Assembly: GCA_026415195.1 (NCBI GenBank) | Contig: JAOAHO010000007.1 | Coordinates: 13,822 to 76,376 of the forward strand | From: Bacteroidia bacterium | GTDB lineage: Bacteria; Bacteroidota; Bacteroidia; B-17B0; Aurantibacillaceae | Reading direction: 5' to 3' | Length of the DNA stretch: 62,555 nt | In this document: positions 59,479 to 62,555 of the stretch, one piece after another | Layout of the letters: each line of letters begins with the position of its first letter | Position numbering within the stretch: position 1 is the stretch's first letter | Position numbers and translations under genes: made by a program | The notes under the pieces: generated by a model | What the model saw: only the letters and a program-made list of their open reading frames with translations | Databases searched by the model: none | Told to the model about the DNA's origin: nothing

Positions 59479-61110
59479 ATTACTTAACTGAGAATAAAAT
59501 TCATCGGCATTTTTTGTGAAGAGAATGCTGTCTGCACTTAATTTCGAAACTACGTGCCCGTCATACCCCATATAATCCATCCCGATGGTTAAATAATAAG
59601 GCCTATGCCGGTAAGCGTAATTGTAACCGAGTAATCTTCTAATGCAGACATTCACTTGTTTTTGAGTAATCATTGTTTGTTGTCTCGTAAAATAATCGGA
59701 TAATGTATCATGGGGAACTTCCACCGAAAAATAAATAAAAGGTATGCTTAAAACGGGCTTTCGGAACATATTATGACCGAACATGTCTTCTTCTCCGGCA
59801 CATTCACCATGGTCTGAAAAATAAAAGACATAAAGCGGAGTTTTGGTTTTCCGAATTAAAATATGGTACAATTTATTAAAAAGATAATCCTGATAGCACA
59901 TGGCATTATCATAATGTGCGGTATGTGGATGTTTGTAATCAGATTCTTTAAAGATTTTAAAATTCTTGGGGTATCGTTCTTGATATGGTTCATGGCATCC
60001 GTAGAATTGAACAACAATGAGCTTTTTTTCGGGTTTTTGAATAAAGTTCTCAATTAAAGGAAAAAGACAGGAATCCGGTTCTGCCCTGGATGTACCATAA
60101 TTAGGATTACGATGATGAGGCAAAGAAATGTAATCAATATAACCCAAATTCATGTAACCCAGAAATGAAGATCCGCCCTCCAGCGACTGGCTTGAAATAA
60201 AATATGTTTTGAATTGATTCTCTTTTGCTAGTTTAAAAAGTAAATGTTTGCCCTGATAAAGCTGATCAAATTGGCGAAGGGTATCGAGGTACAGAAAAAA
60301 ATTCAGTAAAGCTATCTGCGTATTTGAACCTGAAGTAATGCATTTGTGGATATTGATTAGTTTTTTTGAGGCAAGGGCCTTAATGGATGGAGTGGTGGGT
60401 ACGGAATAACCAAAAACACTCATGTGAGAGGAGCCCATGCTTTCGTTCAGTAAAACAATTACGGAAGCATTGGTGGAAGGAATCTTATCGGGCAAAGGAT
60501 AAGATTTTCCTCCGCTGAATTTTGTCCATTTCATCGGAAGATAACTGCCGAAAAAAGCGGTAAGTGTGCCGATGGAATTATTTAGAAGATGTGTGTTTTG
60601 TTTTACCGGTTCTCCGGGCTTGAAATTCAGATAGGCATTTATTCCCATATATAACAGAGCCAGTGGTAATGAAAAAGAAAAATAGGGTATTTTATACAGA
60701 ATAGAAGAAAAAATACGGAAGATAAAAACATTTAAAATCATCGCGATACAAACAGCAAATAAAGGTAATGCTATCATGGAAAAAGGAATACCCGATATTC
60801 CATTCATTACTTCTTTAAAGTCGTAGAAAAAAGCATAAATTTCGGAAGGGAGCAAAGAGTGTTTATAATACTGATAATGGAGTAATTCAATTAACATTAA
60901 AAAAAACAAAATGGAGTAAGTTAAAAATTTAACTTTATCATTTTTAAAAAGCGAGATGGCAAAAAGAAGGATAAAAATTATAAAAAAATCAAAATTTTTA
61001 AACATTTCAATAAAACCAAGATCGGTAAAGGAACTTTGAAGAATAATGAGTTCCAGGGTCAGTAAAAGGGAAAGCAGAATATTGTATATAACGGTAGGAA
61101 AAAAAATCAT
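59449..61110 (-). CDS. Phosphoethanolamine-transferase-like membrane sulfatase-fold protein
   Basis: 553 residues. Five N-terminal helices (to ~165), then an alkaline-phosphatase-fold domain: VIVLLNESMGSSHMSVFGYS (metal Glu), then TSGSNTQIALLNFF where EptA-type enzymes carry the Thr nucleophile, YGCHEPYQERYP, and FYFSDHGECAGEEDMFGH (Asp-His metal ligands and His). Likely adds phosphoethanolamine to lipid A or another envelope glycolipid, which lowers negative charge. The ATG lies 17 nt after the 3' end of the SRP RNA, across its T-run. Tail-to-tail overlap of 30 bp with the deoxyhypusine-synthase gene. Confidence 0.84.
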   Translation of the reverse strand: MIFFPTVIYNILLSLLLTLELIILQSSFTDLGFIEMFKNFDFFIIFILLFAISLFKNDKVKFLTYSILFFLMLIELLHYQYYKHSLLPSEIYAFFYDFKEVMNGISGIPFSMIALPLFAVCIAMILNVFIFRIFSSILYKIPYFSFSLPLALLYMGINAYLNFKPGEPVKQNTHLLNNSIGTLTAFFGSYLPMKWTKFSGGKSYPLPDKIPSTNASVIVLLNESMGSSHMSVFGYSVPTTPSIKALASKKLINIHKCITSGSNTQIALLNFFLYLDTLRQFDQLYQGKHLLFKLAKENQFKTYFISSQSLEGGSSFLGYMNLGYIDYISLPHHRNPNYGTSRAEPDSCLFPLIENFIQKPEKKLIVVQFYGCHEPYQERYPKNFKIFKESDYKHPHTAHYDNAMCYQDYLFNKLYHILIRKTKTPLYVFYFSDHGECAGEEDMFGHNMFRKPVLSIPFIYFSVEVPHDTLSDYFTRQQTMITQKQVNVCIRRLLGYNYAYRHRPYYLTIGMDYMGYDGHVVSKLSADSILFTKNADEFYSQLSNLPPQHPGKN

Positions 61111-61127
61111 GATGCAAAAAAAAAGAA

Positions 61128-61223
61128 GGGTAAGCTCCTTTCATCGCGCCGCTACAACCGCCTACCCTTGCTTCGTTCCCGACCTGGGGGATTCGGCAGG
61201 AGCTGGCCGTGAAAGACTTACCC
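61128..61223 (-). ncRNA. ffs: Signal recognition particle RNA (small, 4.5S type)
   Basis: About 96 nt on the minus strand. The ends pair (GGGTAAG / CTTACCC). The apical domain carries the conserved Ffh-binding loops: CAGGTCGGGAACGAAGCA has the GGAA tetraloop and the AGCA asymmetric-loop strand, with the opposite strand around CCTGCCGAA. A run of T follows at once (61126-61116), giving a terminator. The RNA is the scaffold of the SRP for co-translational membrane targeting. Upstream, TAATTTTA is a weak -7 box. Confidence 0.86.
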
Positions 61224-61288
61224 GGTGTAAAATTACATAAATTACGGCATTCGTTCAAAGAAGTTTTATTTTTCTTTATTTTGTTACG

Positions 61289-62555
61289 GTGTTCATCGTC
61301 AGTCAGGTAGAAAAATTCATCAAGTGGTTGCACCTGCGTTTGTCGCACAGGCAATTTATTTTCTTGTCTGCCATATTGATTGGGGCTTCTGCGGGCCTGG
61401 CTGCCATATTGCTTAAGAGTGCGGTGTATTTGGTTCATGATGTTATGGTATCGGATGTCTTTTCTGGATATAATTTGCTTTTTTATATCCTTTCACCTGC
61501 CCTTGGCATAGGGTTATGTGTATGGTATGTCAACAAATTTCACGGAGGGGTTTATCCGAAAGGGATTTCCAGCGTGCTTTATGCACTGGCCCGAAAATCG
61601 GGCAACATTTTGCCGCATCACATGTATTCCCATATTATCACTTCATCGCTCACGGTAGGCCTGGGGGGCTCGGCGGGGTTGGAGTCGCCCATCGTCAAGA
61701 CGGGTTCGGCTTTCGGGGCTAATTATGCCAGAACCTACCGAATGACCTATAAAGACCGCACGCTTATGATTGCCTGCGGGGCCGCATCGGGCATTGCCGC
61801 AGCATTCAATGCCCCTATAGCCGGTGTACTCTTTGCTTTGGAAGTATTGTTATCCGATATTGCCATTTCGGCATTTGTTCCTTTATTAATATCATCCGCC
61901 ACAGGGGCTATCCTTTCGATCATGCTTCAGCATCACGATGTTTTTTTGAATCCGGAAAACATCGAAAAGTTTCATTACTCTCAAATTCCTTTTTATATCT
62001 TACTCGGACTGCTTTGCGGTTTTTTTTCACTGTATTATTCATCGGTTTTTCTGGCAACGGAAAAATTTTTCAGAAAGTTTACTCAAAAAAAAATTTTACT
62101 GTCGGTGATGGCCGGTTTGTTTTTGGGAGCCATCTATATTTTCTTTCCCCCCCTGATGGGCGAAGGATACGATTTCATCAAAAATCTCTGGAATAATACG
62201 CCGGCCCGCACATTACATAACGGTTTGCTTTACGACTTTGTCGGTAAAGAAATTTTATGGTTAATGCTGATATTGATATTGATGTTCAAACCTTTTGTGG
62301 CCGGCATTACCATTGGTTCTGGCGGAAACGGGGGAAATTTTGCGCCTTCGCTTTTCAGCGGGGCCGGATTGGGATATTTGTTTTCCGTGGGATTGCAAAA
62401 GCTATTTAATGTTGCATCTGTTTCTGCAACGGCATGCTCCGTAGTGGGAATGGCAGGAATATTAACGGGCATTTTTTATGCCCCGCTCACAGCCATTTTT
62501 TTGATTGCCGAACTTACGGGCGGATATCATCTGATGATTCCACTGATGCTGGTAT
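61289..62555 (+). CDS. ClC-family chloride channel/antiporter (3' end outside window)
   Basis: Open from GTG 61289 to the window edge, about 422 codons, so the C-terminus is missing. Membrane protein with the ClC hallmarks: VGLGGSAGLESPIVKTGSAF (the GxExP gate, with the gating Glu), ACGAASGIAAAFNAPIAGVLFALEV (second motif), and ITIGSGGNGGNFAPSLFSGA (third chloride-site motif). The gating Glu suggests a Cl-/H+ antiporter. The frame is open back to 61241 without another standard start; GTG 61289 gives an N-terminus MFIVSQVEKFIKW. Divergent from the SRP RNA gene, which begins 65 nt away. Confidence 0.9.
   Translation, partial: MFIVSQVEKFIKWLHLRLSHRQFIFLSAILIGASAGLAAILLKSAVYLVHDVMVSDVFSGYNLLFYILSPALGIGLCVWYVNKFHGGVYPKGISSVLYALARKSGNILPHHMYSHIITSSLTVGLGGSAGLESPIVKTGSAFGANYARTYRMTYKDRTLMIACGAASGIAAAFNAPIAGVLFALEVLLSDIAISAFVPLLISSATGAILSIMLQHHDVFLNPENIEKFHYSQIPFYILLGLLCGFFSLYYSSVFLATEKFFRKFTQKKILLSVMAGLFLGAIYIFFPPLMGEGYDFIKNLWNNTPARTLHNGLLYDFVGKEILWLMLILILMFKPFVAGITIGSGGNGGNFAPSLFSGAGLGYLFSVGLQKLFNVASVSATACSVVGMAGILTGIFYAPLTAIFLIAELTGGYHLMIPLMLV

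Noticed and set aside
1..62555. CRISPR array, tRNA, rRNA, prophage or intact insertion sequence
   Set aside because: No regularly spaced direct repeats, cloverleaf sequences, rRNA motifs, phage structural genes or transposase genes with terminal repeats were seen.

Overview
The window reads as a chromosomal segment of a member of the Bacteroidota. Supporting signs: promoters of the TTTG / TAnnTTTG type instead of sigma70 -35/-10 boxes, start codons without obvious Shine-Dalgarno sequences, type IX secretion (T9SS) C-terminal sorting domains, ribosomal protein S16 with a long Ala/Lys/Glu-rich tail, TlpA-type oxidoreductases with a DUF4369-like N-terminus, SPOR-domain envelope proteins, an OlsB/GlsB-like N-acyltransferase and a bacterial deoxyhypusine-synthase homologue. 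Base composition is AT-rich, with a visibly GC-richer stretch around 37.2-41.8 kb. I cannot fix the family or genus from sequence reading alone.

Layout. 0-5.5 kb: end of a hypothetical gene, a lipoprotein, a glycosyltransferase, two small exported proteins, then an AAA+/DUF4143 ATPase gene flanked on both sides by palindromes built from TGGAA/TTCCA words spaced exactly 10 bp apart, followed by the decayed remains of a T9SS sorting domain. 5.5-17 kb: envelope biogenesis (LptD-like barrel, divergent Zn amidase, a row of SPOR-domain proteins, an LTA-synthase-like transferase, a BamA/TamA-like barrel). 17-22.6 kb: CBS protein, MsbA-like exporter, rpmH, a membrane-fused spermidine-synthase-like protein, a BadF-type kinase, rpsP. 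22.7-28.6 kb: universal stress protein, a likely gene remnant, a four-gene operon (acyltransferase, engB, small conserved protein, VIT1-type metal transporter), rhodanese lipoprotein, TauE permease. 28.6-38.9 kb: outer-membrane barrel, lytic transglycosylase, nucleoside transporter, MacB-like permease, and the operon TPR protein, ComA-like phosphosulfolactate synthase, rhodanese, DedA. 38.9-41.8 kb: TonB receptor divergent from a DtxR/MntR-type repressor, with a dyad operator between them. 41.9-47.9 kb: type III restriction-modification locus (mod, RhuM-Fic, res). 48-57 kb: MaoC-like hydratase, Sco1 and thioredoxins, SurA-like foldase, ftsX, DUF502 protein, ABC exporter pair. 57-62.5 kb: T9SS cargo protein, deoxyhypusine-synthase homologue, phosphoethanolamine-transferase-like protein, an SRP RNA gene, and the start of a ClC chloride channel.

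Four points stand out. (1) At least ten genes have a TAnnTTTG box whose last base lies only 4-9 nt before the start codon, which predicts leaderless or near-leaderless mRNAs, while rpmH and rpsP keep an 18-19 nt gap. (2) The ATPase gene lies between helically phased TGGAA/TTCCA arrays. (3) A T9SS sorting-domain fossil can still be read in three frames next to that ATPase. (4) The type III R-M locus carries a RhuM-Fic gene between mod and res. No tRNA, rRNA operon, CRISPR array, prophage or intact IS element was seen.
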